From: Pradoshia eiseniae
GTDB taxonomy: Bacteria > Bacillota > Bacilli > Bacillales > Pradoshiaceae
DNA length: 64,000 nucleotides
Direction: 5' to 3'
Assembly (NCBI RefSeq): GCF_002946355.1
Contig: NZ_PKOZ01000004.1
Span: 1 to 64,000, forward strand
Part shown: in pieces, positions 17,393-27,372 of the stretch
Layout: the number at the start of each line of letters is the position of its first letter
How positions within the stretch are numbered: the first letter of the stretch is position 1
The notes under the pieces: generated by a model
Databases searched by the model: none
Seen by the model: the letters and a program-made list of their open reading frames with translations, nothing else
What the model was told of the DNA's origin: nothing
Made by a program: the position numbers and the translations under genes

Positions 17393-17424
17393 GATGATGG
17401 ACATGCCGAAACATGTCCATCATC
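17393..17424 (+). promoter_or_regulatory. Intercistronic hairpin after the binding-protein gene
   Basis: GATGATGGACATG (17393-17405) pairs perfectly over 13 bases with CATGTCCATCATC (17412-17424). No U tract follows, so it is more likely an RNA-stabilising or processing hairpin that lets the binding protein be made in excess of the permeases than a full terminator. Confidence 0.75.
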
Positions 17425-17453
17425 TCTAATCTTAATAAGTGAGAAGGGATAAT

Positions 17454-18407
17454 ATGTTTGGCATAAATGTAAAAAAAAGAGATAATCCTGCCCATTTGAT
17501 GACGCCCAAAAAAGAAAACAAGCTTCTGAGATTTCTTAATTCCAAAAAAGTCGTCCCATATGTTTTTGTCTTTCCATTTATTCTTTCCTTTACAATCCTT
17601 ACCCTTTATCCGACAATCCAAGCCGTAATCATGAGCTTTCAGAGAATATTGCCAGGAAATGTTGAGTTTATCGGATTGCAAAACTATTCAAGGATTTTTA
17701 ATGATACTTTTTACAAGGCATTAGCCAATTCTACCATCTATATGATTCTAACCGTGCTGATTTTAATCTCGATTCCCATCCTTTTGGCTATATTATTAGA
17801 TTCCAAGCTGGTGAGATTCAAAACCCTCTTCCGTTCGGCGCTTTTTATCCCAGCCTTGACCTCCATCATCGTGGCGGGTGTCATTTTTAGACTCGTTTTT
17901 TCCGAATCAGAGAACGCGATTGCGAACCAGATAATCGGATTCCTTGGCTTTGAACCAGTCCAATGGCAATTCACGGCCTGGTCAGGAATGTTTCTCATGG
18001 TAATGATGGCTTCCTGGAGATGGATGGGAGTCAATGTACTATACTTCTTAGCCGGGCTGCAAAATATACCAAAGGAATTATATGAATCTGCTGATATTGA
18101 TGGCGCCAATATGTATCAAAAGTTTAGGCATGTGACATTGCCATTTCTAAAGCCAATCATCATATTTGTAACAACCATAAGCATCATCGGAGGTTTCCGT
18201 GTGTTTGAAGAAAGCTATGTGATTTGGCAAGGAAATTCACCCGGTAATATTGGATTGACTCTTGTTGGATTATTGTATCAGCAAGGTATACAACAAAATG
18301 ACATGGGCTTCGGCGCTGCCATTGGTGTCATACTTTTGCTGATTATCTTTATTGTAAGTATCATCTACTTGCTGTTAACAGGTGCATTTAAACGAGGTGA
18401 CGAGTAG
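17454..18407 (+). CDS. AraP-like sugar ABC permease
   Basis: A 317-residue integral membrane permease of the MalF type with six core helices after a cytoplasmic N-terminus. The EAA coupling motif is seen as ELYESADIDGANMYQKFRHVTLP (about 207-230), which contacts the ATPase. It pairs with the MalG-type permease 1 base downstream. GTG at 17439 is also in frame, but AGAAGGGA lies directly before ATG 17454. The role, import of arabino-oligosaccharide, is inferred from the operon. Confidence 0.85.
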   Translation: MFGINVKKRDNPAHLMTPKKENKLLRFLNSKKVVPYVFVFPFILSFTILTLYPTIQAVIMSFQRILPGNVEFIGLQNYSRIFNDTFYKALANSTIYMILTVLILISIPILLAILLDSKLVRFKTLFRSALFIPALTSIIVAGVIFRLVFSESENAIANQIIGFLGFEPVQWQFTAWSGMFLMVMMASWRWMGVNVLYFLAGLQNIPKELYESADIDGANMYQKFRHVTLPFLKPIIIFVTTISIIGGFRVFEESYVIWQGNSPGNIGLTLVGLLYQQGIQQNDMGFGAAIGVILLLIIFIVSIIYLLLTGAFKRGDE

Positions 18408-18408
18408 G

Positions 18409-19245
18409 ATGAAAAAGAATGAAATGCTCATTAAATTGATTGTAAATCTATTTTTTATCATTGTGGCGCTTATTGCGTTATTCCCTTTATTGAGTTTGAT
18501 TATCTCCTCTTTTCGCCCTTCTTCTGAATTAATGCGAAACGGGATATCCTTTTCAATAAACTGGAGCCAGCTCTCGCTAGCCAATTACACACATATATTC
18601 ACTGAATCTCCTGCTTATTGGAAATGGTATGGAAATAGTTTGATCATCTCTTCCTTAACGATTGTATTCTCTCTTTTCTTTTCGTCTATGGTCGGCTATG
18701 CTCTCGCCGTTTATAACTTCAAAGGAAGAAATCTGCTCTTCCTCTTTGTTCTTGTGATTATTATGATCCCGTTTGAAGTGCTCATGCTGCCGCTGTATCA
18801 ATTGATGATTGATCTTAAATTGATTAATACGTATACAGGCGTCATGCTCCCATTAATCGTAGCACCGACTGCGGTCTTTTTCTTCAGGCAATATGCACTT
18901 GGCCTCCCTGCTGAACTGATGGACTCTGCCCGAATTGATGGATGTACAGAGTATGGAATCTTCTTCAAAATCATGGGCCCATTAATGCTGCCCTCCTTCT
19001 CTGCCATGGCCATTCTGCAGGGCTTAAACAGCTGGAATAATTTCTTATGGCCATTGCTCGTCGTTAGGTCCAATGATTTATTTACATTGCCTATCGGGTT
19101 AGCTACCTTATTAACCCCATACGGAAACAACTATGACACATTGATTGCCGGGGCTGTCATGACAATTATTCCAATCATTATTCTCTTCATTTTCTTCCAG
19201 CGCTATTTTGTTGCTGGCTTAACATCTGGCAGTGTTAAAGGATGA
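18409..19245 (+). CDS. AraQ-like sugar ABC permease
   Basis: A 278-residue MalG-type permease with six transmembrane helices. The EAA loop is ELMDSARIDGCTEYGIFFKIMGPLM (about 175-200), and the C-terminal FFQRYFVAGLTSGSVKG is the usual ending of this family. The ATG at 18409 follows the stop of the partner permease by one base, with GAGGTGA inside the end of that gene, so translation is coupled. It forms the membrane channel with the previous product. Confidence 0.86.
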   Translation: MKKNEMLIKLIVNLFFIIVALIALFPLLSLIISSFRPSSELMRNGISFSINWSQLSLANYTHIFTESPAYWKWYGNSLIISSLTIVFSLFFSSMVGYALAVYNFKGRNLLFLFVLVIIMIPFEVLMLPLYQLMIDLKLINTYTGVMLPLIVAPTAVFFFRQYALGLPAELMDSARIDGCTEYGIFFKIMGPLMLPSFSAMAILQGLNSWNNFLWPLLVVRSNDLFTLPIGLATLLTPYGNNYDTLIAGAVMTIIPIIILFIFFQRYFVAGLTSGSVKG

Positions 19246-19279
19246 ACCAATTAACGAATGATAGCGAGGTGACAGTAGG

Positions 19280-19924
19280 ATGAATGCCCAGCGCATAGTG
19301 AATACGCTAGACAAAATTTTCACTTGGATCATGAGATTAGCAGCTGTTAATGCCTTATGGTTTTTGTATACATTGAAGGGGCTAATCGTTCTCGGGCTTT
19401 TCCCGGCAACATTATCAGCTATGAAAATCTTCAGGAAATGGAAATTAGGAGACTTTGAATTTCCTATCTGGAAAACATTCAAACAGGAATATCAAGCGGA
19501 ATTTGGCAAGTCCAACACTATCGGCTGGATACTGGCTATGGCAGGAATGGTTCTATACTTTAATTATCTGGCCATTCAAAGCATGGGAAGCGTTAGCATC
19601 CTTTCCTATGTGGCATTTTATTTGCTGATTTTCTTCTATCTCACTCTAGTCATTTGGTCTTTCCCGCAGCTCGCCCATTATGATGGGAGGATCTCACACT
19701 TCTTCAAGAATGCGATCATCATAGGATTTGGGCGGATTCATTATACACTTGCTGTCATCGTTTATATTTTTGCAGTGTTATATGTTTCATTAAAGTTCCC
19801 AGGTCTTCTTCCCTTTTTCACGATGAGTGCCCTTGCTTTTGGCTGGATATGGATTTCTATGGATTTGTTTCAGAAGAGCGATCGAAAAATGAATGACGAA
19901 TTTATTGCTGGAGAGGTGAGCTAA
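19280..19924 (+). CDS. DUF624 (YesL-like) membrane protein
   Basis: A 214-residue membrane protein with about five hydrophobic helices and the DUF624 pattern near the N-terminus (NALWFLYTLKGLIVLGLFPATLSAM, about 25-50). Members accompany CUT1 sugar importers and plant-polysaccharide genes throughout Bacillaceae (YesL and YteU in pectin loci). Their function is unknown; assistance to the permease complex has been suggested by position only. GAGGTGACAGTAGG precedes the ATG. Its stop codon abuts the ATG of the arabinofuranosidase gene. Confidence 0.85.
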   Translation: MNAQRIVNTLDKIFTWIMRLAAVNALWFLYTLKGLIVLGLFPATLSAMKIFRKWKLGDFEFPIWKTFKQEYQAEFGKSNTIGWILAMAGMVLYFNYLAIQSMGSVSILSYVAFYLLIFFYLTLVIWSFPQLAHYDGRISHFFKNAIIIGFGRIHYTLAVIVYIFAVLYVSLKFPGLLPFFTMSALAFGWIWISMDLFQKSDRKMNDEFIAGEVS

Positions 19925-21448
<1,524 letters not shown>

Positions 21449-21519
21449 GTAATAAGAAGTGAAACATTGTGTGGTAAGAAAATCAATAATGATTGTACTT
21501 GAGTAGTAACATACCTTTG

Positions 21520-21555
21520 AAAAGGCTTAAACGAATAAGTTTAAGCCTTTTACCT
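21520..21555 (+). terminator. Terminator of the arabinan operon
   Basis: AAAAGGCTTAAAC and its exact complement around a 6-base loop, followed by ACCTTTTC, about 70 bases after the abfA stop. Confidence 0.8.
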
Positions 21556-21688
21556 TTTCTTAATGAAGACAGAAAAATGCCGTAGATGGCATGAATCGCT
21601 TATGTTTTATGATCATGCCCTCTTTCTTCTATTAAAACCCAAGTTTTCAAAATCTATTATTATTTGAAAAAATTTTAATCCACAACAA

Positions 21689-21704
21689 ATTTGTACTAAT
21701 AAAC
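21689..21704 (+). promoter_or_regulatory. Candidate AraR operator upstream of the GH3 gene
   Basis: ATTTGTACTAATAAAC matches the AraR consensus at 12 of 16 positions, with a perfect left half. A second TAGTACGAG half-like element lies 7 bases on, and a separate perfect repeat, GTGAAA-CA-TTTCAC, is at 21753-21766. The GH3 gene may therefore be in the same regulon. Confidence 0.4.
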
Positions 21705-21853
21705 CAAAAATAGTACGAGAGAAAGAACCAGAAAAATTATATAGTTAATTAAGTGAAACATTTCACAAAGTGTTTTTAATCCGGATATGATATAAATATT
21801 TCCCTTTTAGCGGATTCTATAATTCGATGAAGGTTATCTGGATACCTTAACAA

Positions 21854-21867
21854 TGTAAGCGTTTGAA
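21854..21867 (+). promoter_or_regulatory. Possible cre site overlapping the GH3 ribosome binding region
   Basis: TGTAAGCGTTTGAA matches the cre consensus at 12 of 14 positions, with the left half perfect. It directly precedes AAGGAAGGAG of the GH3 gene. Confidence 0.4.
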
Positions 21868-21883
21868 GGAAGGAGAATTTAAC

Positions 21884-24046
21884 ATGAATAACGAAACTAC
21901 GACTACGTTCCCATGGATGGACAAGTCATTATCCCCTCGTGAGCGAGCTGAGAAGCTTGTAGCTGCCATGACATTGGAGCAGAAAATTGCACAGCTTCAC
22001 GGTGCAATGAATACAATTAACATCTATGATATGCCTTCAATGGATGAAATGAATGCCATGACTCCTGAGGAGCAAGACAATCTTATGGCACAGCTTCAAG
22101 TACAGCGCCATGTAAAAGGCATTGATGAGTTAGGTATCCCTCGTTTCCGTATTACCAACGGTCCAGTTGGTGTAGGTATGGGAGACGGACATCCAAGCCC
22201 GCCTGCTACTGCACTGCCAATGACCATCGGACTTGCTGCCGGCTTTGATCCGGAACTGGCTCGTGAGTACGGAGATATCATTGGTTCTGAAACGGCGACA
22301 CTTGGACAGCACGTTCTTGAAGGACCAGGTGTTTGCTTACACAGAACGCCGATTGCTGGACGTAACTTTGAATATTTCTCTGAAGATCCATACCTTTCTG
22401 GCGTAATGGGCGTCGAGGTTACGAAAGCCATTCAAGAGCATGATGTTATCGCTATGGGTAAACACTATGCCGTGAATGATCAAGAGTATGAGCGTTTCCG
22501 CACAAGTGTCGAGTTAGATGAGCACGTATTACGCGAATTATACCTTCTTCCTTTCGAAATGTTAGTTAAAGATGGCGATATCGCAGCAATGATGAGTGCT
22601 TATAACCGTGTTCGCGGTGTCTATGCAACAGAAAGCCGCTACCTTTTGAACGATATTCTTCGTGACGAGTGGGGCTTCCAAGGATATGTTCAATCTGACT
22701 TCTGGTCTTGCCGCTCTGCAGCTGCATCATTGAACGCTGGTATGGACCATGAGATGCCAGATGCTAAATGGTTGAACGAAACGAATGTTAAGAATGCCCT
22801 TCAAGACACTAGCCTTGAGATCCAAACGGTTGACCGTGCATTGGTTCGCCGTTACACACAAATGTTCCGTTTCAATCAATTCGAGCGTCCTTACAATCCA
22901 GGTGAGATTGATGCAAAAGCTCATGGAGCTAGATCCAGAAAAATCGGTGCACAAGCTGCAGTCCTTCTTAAAAACGAAGATGAAATGCTTCCGCTTGACC
23001 CGAAAGCCTATGCTAATATCGTGATCATCGGTCAATCTGAGTTTGTTGATGACGCCTGCAATGGCGGCGGTGGTTCTTCTAAGGTTACGCCACTTTATAC
23101 TGTACCGCCAGTAGAAGGTATGCAAAATGTTCTTAAAGAACTTGGTTCAGATTCACTAGTAAGCAAGGTAACTGTAGCGAACGATCTTTCAAACCTTGAA
23201 GAAGCAAAAGAAGCTGCGAAGAAAGCGGACATGGTCATTCTAATGGCTGGCTTGGTTGCCTCTGAAGGCTTTGATTTACCAAGCCCGAATATGCTGAACG
23301 ATCAAAATCGCATGATTGATGAACTATTGGATATCAATCCGCAAACCGTTGTCGTTATGAAAAGCAGCAGCCCGGTTATGATGCCATGGATTTCTAAGGC
23401 TAAAGCCGTTCTAGAGGCTTGGAACCAAGGTACTGAAGATGGTCACGTTGTTGCTGACTTGCTCTTTGGCGTTGTGAATCCATCAGGTAAAGTACCTACT
23501 ACATACGCTGCTTCAGAGGACGACCTATTGTATGCAGGAAGACCTGAGCGCTACCCTGGTACTGATGAAGGCAACGGCTTCCCGGTTATCCGTTATTCTG
23601 AAGGCCTGAACATGGGCTACCGCTGGTTCCAATCTCAAGGAATTAAACCATTATTCCCATTTGGATATGGTCTATCTTACACATCCTTTGAGCTATCAGG
23701 ATTCTCCGTAACACCGGAAAAAACGGATGGTAAATCGCCTATCACAGTTAAGGTAACTGTTAAGAATACAGGAAAAGTGGCTGGAGCTGAGGTTGTCCAA
23801 GTATATCTAGGCATTCCTGTTCAAGGTCAGCCGCCTAAGCGTCTTGTTGGCTTCCAAAAAGTTCACCTTGAGCCTAATGAGTCTCGTGAAGTTACCATCA
23901 CAATTGACCCAGCTGCGACAAACCACCCAATGGGTGTATGGGATTACTACGAGCATGACTTCGTTGTAAGACCAGGCGAGTACACAGTCTATGCTGGTAC
24001 TTCCAGTGAAGATACACCTTTCACAGGTACTGTGGTCGTTGAATAA
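21884..24046 (+). CDS. GH3 family glycoside hydrolase (beta-glucosidase/beta-xylosidase type)
   Basis: A 720-residue intracellular GH3 enzyme (no signal peptide) with the (beta/alpha)8 domain, GH3_C sandwich and C-terminal fibronectin-like domain. The nucleophile is Asp272 in YVQSDFWS (usual motif SDW; Phe here). KHYAVNDQE (about 193-201) and GRNFEYFSEDP (about 159-169) are substrate-binding motifs, and FGYGLSYTSFELS marks the final domain. Specificity (glucose, xylose or arabinose) cannot be read. AAGGAG directly precedes ATG 21884; the frame extends 7 codons upstream without support. Codon choice is notably rich in preferred codons (GTT, ACT, CTT), suggesting high expression. It sits after the arabinan operon with its own control region and terminator. 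Confidence 0.9.
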   Translation: MNNETTTTFPWMDKSLSPRERAEKLVAAMTLEQKIAQLHGAMNTINIYDMPSMDEMNAMTPEEQDNLMAQLQVQRHVKGIDELGIPRFRITNGPVGVGMGDGHPSPPATALPMTIGLAAGFDPELAREYGDIIGSETATLGQHVLEGPGVCLHRTPIAGRNFEYFSEDPYLSGVMGVEVTKAIQEHDVIAMGKHYAVNDQEYERFRTSVELDEHVLRELYLLPFEMLVKDGDIAAMMSAYNRVRGVYATESRYLLNDILRDEWGFQGYVQSDFWSCRSAAASLNAGMDHEMPDAKWLNETNVKNALQDTSLEIQTVDRALVRRYTQMFRFNQFERPYNPGEIDAKAHGARSRKIGAQAAVLLKNEDEMLPLDPKAYANIVIIGQSEFVDDACNGGGGSSKVTPLYTVPPVEGMQNVLKELGSDSLVSKVTVANDLSNLEEAKEAAKKADMVILMAGLVASEGFDLPSPNMLNDQNRMIDELLDINPQTVVVMKSSSPVMMPWISKAKAVLEAWNQGTEDGHVVADLLFGVVNPSGKVPTTYAASEDDLLYAGRPERYPGTDEGNGFPVIRYSEGLNMGYRWFQSQGIKPLFPFGYGLSYTSFELSGFSVTPEKTDGKSPITVKVTVKNTGKVAGAEVVQVYLGIPVQGQPPKRLVGFQKVHLEPNESREVTITIDPAATNHPMGVWDYYEHDFVVRPGEYTVYAGTSSEDTPFTGTVVVE

Positions 24047-24062
24047 TCGATTTTAAATATCT

Positions 24063-24102
24063 AAAAGGATTGAATTCATTGATAGGATTCAATCCTTTTT
24101 TC
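24063..24102 (+). terminator. Terminator of the GH3 gene
   Basis: AAAAGGATTGAAT and ATTCAATCCTTTT form a 13-bp stem with TTTTTT. Confidence 0.9.
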
Positions 24103-24278
24103 TTTGTTGTCAAACCACGGTCAATTAATCACTCGCAGTTTCTTCTAAGGCATCCAGCACATCATCGGTTCTCCTTCTGCCCCGCTTAATTCAAACCTCA
24201 CAATCATGAGACGCGAGCACTAATAACCCAATTTTTGGTACAATAAATTCAACAGATAAAGAAAGCAGGTGACCTTAC

Positions 24279-24569
24279 TTGACTGTACTGATTGGCATTG
24301 CTTTTTGTTCCCTTATTATCCTAGCTGGAGTCTATATCTGGCGTAAGGGTACGGTCAATTTTATTGCCGGATATGAGGAGGGTATCATTTCCGATGAAAA
24401 AGGTTTGGCCAAAAGAATCGGCCTTGTGACTATGGCATTTGGAACAGAGTGTCTATTGCTCCTATTGGTGAACCTTTATTTCCTCCCGCTTGAAGCCTTT
24501 TATATAGGGGTTCTTGCCATCTTAAACATTATCATTATCCTGTTTCTTATTATTGAGGCTCGGATTTAG
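24279..24569 (+). CDS. DUF3784 small membrane protein
   Basis: A 96-residue membrane protein with three hydrophobic helices. The loop FIAGYEEGIISDEKGLAKRIG after helix 1 is the DUF3784 signature (FIAGYN..DEK). Function unknown; common as single genes in Firmicutes. TTG start with AGGTGA at proper distance. No partner gene: about 530 gene-free bases follow. Confidence 0.8.
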   Translation: MTVLIGIAFCSLIILAGVYIWRKGTVNFIAGYEEGIISDEKGLAKRIGLVTMAFGTECLLLLLVNLYFLPLEAFYIGVLAILNIIIILFLIIEARI

Positions 24570-25096
24570 ACAGTGGTAGACAGATTGAGCATCGCATTAT
24601 TTTCCATTGATTTCATACCCGAACAACCCATCCCACCCAAGCATAATTTAGAGAGAAATATATCAAGTCAAAATATTTAGGAACAAGTTTCCCAAAACCT
24701 AAAAAATGCAGAGGAGGCATTGAAAATTAGCAAATAGGAGAAAATATCATTTGCTGCCTTTTTCCTCTTACTTCTACTCCCTCTCGAATCATCGGATTTG
24801 GCCAAAAAACTGAGCATTACTGAAATAGCTAAACCTCACCTATGGATTCTTATATGAAGACGAAGATTTATACAAAACTCATGTCCTTAAGGAGCGATAA
24901 AAGAACGTTCTCTTTATATGTAAAGAACAAATAAAAAACTCCAAACGTCTAATTAGGGTTTTATACAGACCCTATTATTTAGAAAAAAGAGTCTCTATAC
25001 CCCACAGATATACTAGCAAATTATCCTGCATATACTAAATAGATGTTTGAACCGCTCTGTTTTTAGGAAAAGTTTACTATAGGAGGAGGTTAATAT
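24570..25096. other. Intergenic stretch of about 530 bases
   Basis: AT-rich, with stops in all frames. I see two weak hairpins (TTAGGGT/ACCCTAT near 24954-24977 and GTTCT/AGAAC near 24908-24928), neither with a U tract, and no gene with a ribosome binding site. Confidence 0.45.
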
Positions 25097-25750
25097 ATGG
25101 ATATATGGTTATATTTAATGTACGCTCTCGCTTATTTGGCTCTTTTTATTATCATGGTTAGGAGTATGAAACGTAACGGGATTGCTTCCTTGTCCAATGT
25201 GCTCATCCTAGTGATTTTGCCATTGATTTATGACAATACCATTCTTGGGGTAGGATCATGGATAGGAGAAGGGCAAACATTGGAGGTTTTGAATACAGCG
25301 CGCTATTGGATGCATGCCATTTTCACCCCTCTATTGATTGTTTTTTCCTTAGGTATCCTGCGCCGGGCCCGAGTTAATTGGGCCAACACTTCTGCTGCCC
25401 TCTGGATAACTGTTGTTTATGCGTTCGCTGCCTTTATGGTCGAACTGGTTACGGTGCTGCTCAATCTTTCTCTGGAAGCTGAGGTGAAATACGGAGTATT
25501 AAGCTACGCATCAACCAATTCTCCATCTGGCCCGCCTATCATGATTTTGATGGTCACGCTTGCCCTATTAGTATCATCTATCATTCTGTGGAAACGGACG
25601 GGATGGTTTTGGATGTTTATCGGGGTAGCGCTTATGCTGGTCGGCAGCATGGTAGATATTCCGGTTGAAAGTGCCGCAATTACAAATGCATTCGAGTTGA
25701 TACTCCTTACATCGCTTGTTATGACAAAGCTCCATCAGGATAGAAATTAA
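25097..25750 (+). CDS. Uncharacterised seven-helix membrane protein
   Basis: A 217-residue protein with about seven hydrophobic helices, a short external loop after helix 2 (IYDNTILGVGSWIGEG) and a short cytoplasmic C-terminus. Conserved-looking polar residues inside the membrane region (Asn47 near DN, Arg and His in ARYWMHAIF, Asp in GSMVDIPVES) suggest a ligand or ion site, but I recognise no family. A very good ribosome binding site (AGGAGGAGG) precedes the ATG. Stands alone with a terminator. Confidence 0.7.
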   Translation: MDIWLYLMYALAYLALFIIMVRSMKRNGIASLSNVLILVILPLIYDNTILGVGSWIGEGQTLEVLNTARYWMHAIFTPLLIVFSLGILRRARVNWANTSAALWITVVYAFAAFMVELVTVLLNLSLEAEVKYGVLSYASTNSPSGPPIMILMVTLALLVSSIILWKRTGWFWMFIGVALMLVGSMVDIPVESAAITNAFELILLTSLVMTKLHQDRN

Positions 25751-25753
25751 CTG

Positions 25754-25795
25754 AAAAAAAGCTCCCATTCATATAAGCATGAATAGGAGCTTTTT
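25754..25795. terminator. Bidirectional terminator
   Basis: AAAAAGCTCC with ATTCAT inside pairs with ATGAAT and GGAGCTTTTT, giving U tracts on both strands. It serves the seven-helix protein (+) and the convergent ferredoxin reductase (-). Confidence 0.88.
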
Positions 25796-25822
25796 CAATT
25801 TGGAACACTGACTCTTGCCAAA

Positions 25823-26860
25823 TCAGCAGCTTCCAAGCCGTTCTTTTAAAATTTGTTCATTTCTCGTCTTAAACACTTCATTATGGGAAGAAACCATGCC
25901 TGATGGATGGGCTGATGGGTCGATATATTGCTTAGCGCTATTTACCGCATTAACTGCATCCTGAAAAGCGCCAAGAAGTAAGTATACCTTCCCGTCATAG
26001 GCAATATTGTCGCCAGCCGCGAATATCCCTTCGGTGGAAAGGGTACCTCTCCCTGTGCATTCATAATAGTCCCCTTGCTTTGTCGGCTCCATGTCTGGAG
26101 CGAAGCTGACAGATGATTCTCGGTTATAGCCATGGTTGATTAGAACATCATCAATTTCGAGGATTTGATTCTTTCCATTCACGTTAATCAAGACTGCACC
26201 TATACAATCCGTTCCCTCTTTTGGTTGCAGCGAGGTGATTTTTGCATTGAGAATTATGTTCACACCGTTCTGCTGCAATTTCTCCACCTGGGCCTCATGA
26301 GCTGATAATTCTTCCTTCCGATAAACCAAGGTCACACTCTTCGCCACATACATGAGCTCCACTGCCCAGTCAATGGCTGTATTTCCGCCGCCTGAAATTA
26401 GCACATGTCTGCCTCGAAATCGCTCCAGCCTGCCAACTGTGTAATGAAGATTACTTAACTCATACTTATGAGCTCCTTCAACCTCCAGCTTTTGCGGAGA
26501 AATGATGCCGCTTCCATTAGCCAGGATAACGGCTTTCGAATAATGATGAGTACCATCTCCTGCTGTAATTATGAACAAATCTCCATCTTTATCAATTCTT
26601 TCAACCTTTTGATTTAGACAGACCGTCGGGTTAAAGGTAAGCCCCTGTTCAATTAGGTTTTCGCAGAATTCCTGCGCCAATACAGGTTGAAGTCCGCCAA
26701 CATCCCAGATTCTTTTTTCCGGGTATATCCTCACCTTTCCTCCGAGCATACCCTGAGATTCTATAATCTTTGTCTTCATTCCCCTCAAACCGCTGTAGAA
26801 AGCACTATATAGCCCAGCAGGGCCTCCGCCAATAATTGTTATATCAAATAATTCCTTCAT
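25823..26860 (-). CDS. Ferredoxin/flavodoxin-NADP(+) reductase (YcgT/YumC type)
   Basis: A 345-residue thioredoxin-reductase-like flavoprotein that passes electrons from NADPH to ferredoxin or flavodoxin. FAD motif IIGGGPAGLYSAFYSG (about 9-24); second Rossmann motif ISGGGNTAIDWAVEL (about 155-169) for NADPH; C-terminal FAD motif GIFAAGDNIAYDGKVYLLLGAFQDA. The CxxC pair of true thioredoxin reductases is absent, which separates it from TrxB. The Fur box upstream suggests the iron-regulated YcgT paralog, whose role in B. subtilis may be reducing siderophore iron. GAGGAG precedes the ATG. Confidence 0.88.
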   Translation of the reverse strand: MKELFDITIIGGGPAGLYSAFYSGLRGMKTKIIESQGMLGGKVRIYPEKRIWDVGGLQPVLAQEFCENLIEQGLTFNPTVCLNQKVERIDKDGDLFIITAGDGTHHYSKAVILANGSGIISPQKLEVEGAHKYELSNLHYTVGRLERFRGRHVLISGGGNTAIDWAVELMYVAKSVTLVYRKEELSAHEAQVEKLQQNGVNIILNAKITSLQPKEGTDCIGAVLINVNGKNQILEIDDVLINHGYNRESSVSFAPDMEPTKQGDYYECTGRGTLSTEGIFAAGDNIAYDGKVYLLLGAFQDAVNAVNSAKQYIDPSAHPSGMVSSHNEVFKTRNEQILKERLGSC

Positions 26861-26920
26861 TTTTATCTCCTCTATTCAAGATCGATAAACAATTTTCCAA
26901 TCCTCTTCCATCATTATAAG

Positions 26921-26940
26921 TGAAAATAATTATCATTATC
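26921..26940 (-). promoter_or_regulatory. Fur box
   Basis: TGAAAATAATTATCA matches the 7-1-7 Fur consensus TGATAATNATTATCA at all but one position, and ATTATCATTATC continues as an overlapping third repeat. It lies about 60 bases upstream of the ferredoxin reductase start. Confidence 0.8.
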
Positions 26941-26985
26941 AATCATTTTGAGAAATTGCTTTCAATTTGTGTCAAAATCAGCCCC

Positions 26986-27014
26986 TCAACATTTGGACGA
27001 TCATCTGATATAAT
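26986..27014 (+). promoter_or_regulatory. Promoter of the mifM-like/yidC2 operon
   Basis: TCAACA, a 17-base spacer and TATAAT with an upstream TG (TGATATAAT) lie 45 bases before the mifM-like start codon. Confidence 0.65.
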
Positions 27015-27058
27015 GTAAAAAAAGAATCGAACGCATATTGATAAATTGGAGATGTGCC

Positions 27059-27343
27059 ATGTTTGAATTACTCATGGACTTTGATTATCAAGCCATCCGG
27101 CAGGCTATGCTAGCTGCCTATTTATTGACGATTGTCTTCCCGGTTGTTGTGATGTATGTTTCCTATCACAGCAGCACTTACGCAGAAAATCAGACGACCG
27201 GCTTGTCCCAAACATCCATACACATATTTAATGATAAACGAATTATTGACGATCGCAGAAAAACACAGCGTTTCTTCACGATTTTCCGATTAAAAGTCAT
27301 GCCTACGGATAATGAAGATAACCATTCCTTCTCAGTTGTATAA
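27059..27343 (+). CDS. mifM: MifM-like membrane-sensor arrest peptide
   Basis: A 94-residue leader protein directly upstream of a second YidC. MifM of B. subtilis has the same size and place: it stalls its own ribosome when membrane insertion is poor and so turns on YidC2. Seen here: one N-terminal transmembrane helix (about 16-36), a hydrophilic middle, a basic RRKTQRFF stretch, and a C-terminal IFRLKVMPTDNEDNHSFSVV. This end parallels the MifM arrest region as I remember it (aromatic/basic, FRM, then an acidic DEED cluster just before the stop). ATG 27059 is preceded by TTGGAG. The 3' end of the gene forms the left arm of a hairpin hiding the yidC2 ribosome binding site. Stalling itself is inferred. 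Confidence 0.78.
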   Translation: MFELLMDFDYQAIRQAMLAAYLLTIVFPVVVMYVSYHSSTYAENQTTGLSQTSIHIFNDKRIIDDRRKTQRFFTIFRLKVMPTDNEDNHSFSVV

Positions 27344-27368
27344 ACCAATACAAACTTTGAGGAGGAAT
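27324..27368 (+). promoter_or_regulatory. Hairpin sequestering the yidC2 Shine-Dalgarno
   Basis: ATTCCTTCTCAG (27324-27335, last codons of the mifM-like gene) pairs over 12 bases with TTGAGGAGGAAT (27357-27368), which contains the yidC2 Shine-Dalgarno sequence. Only two pairs are G-U. TTGTAT (27336-27341) and ATACAA (27348-27353) extend it by 6 bp, with a loop AAACCA and a bulge ACT. A ribosome paused near the end of the leader would open it. Confidence 0.82.
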
Positions 27369-27372
27369 TTAA

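Noticed and set aside
24908-24977. Small hairpins in the gap before the seven-helix protein
   Set aside because: Short stems without U tracts and without similarity to a known RNA; not enough to call a regulatory element.
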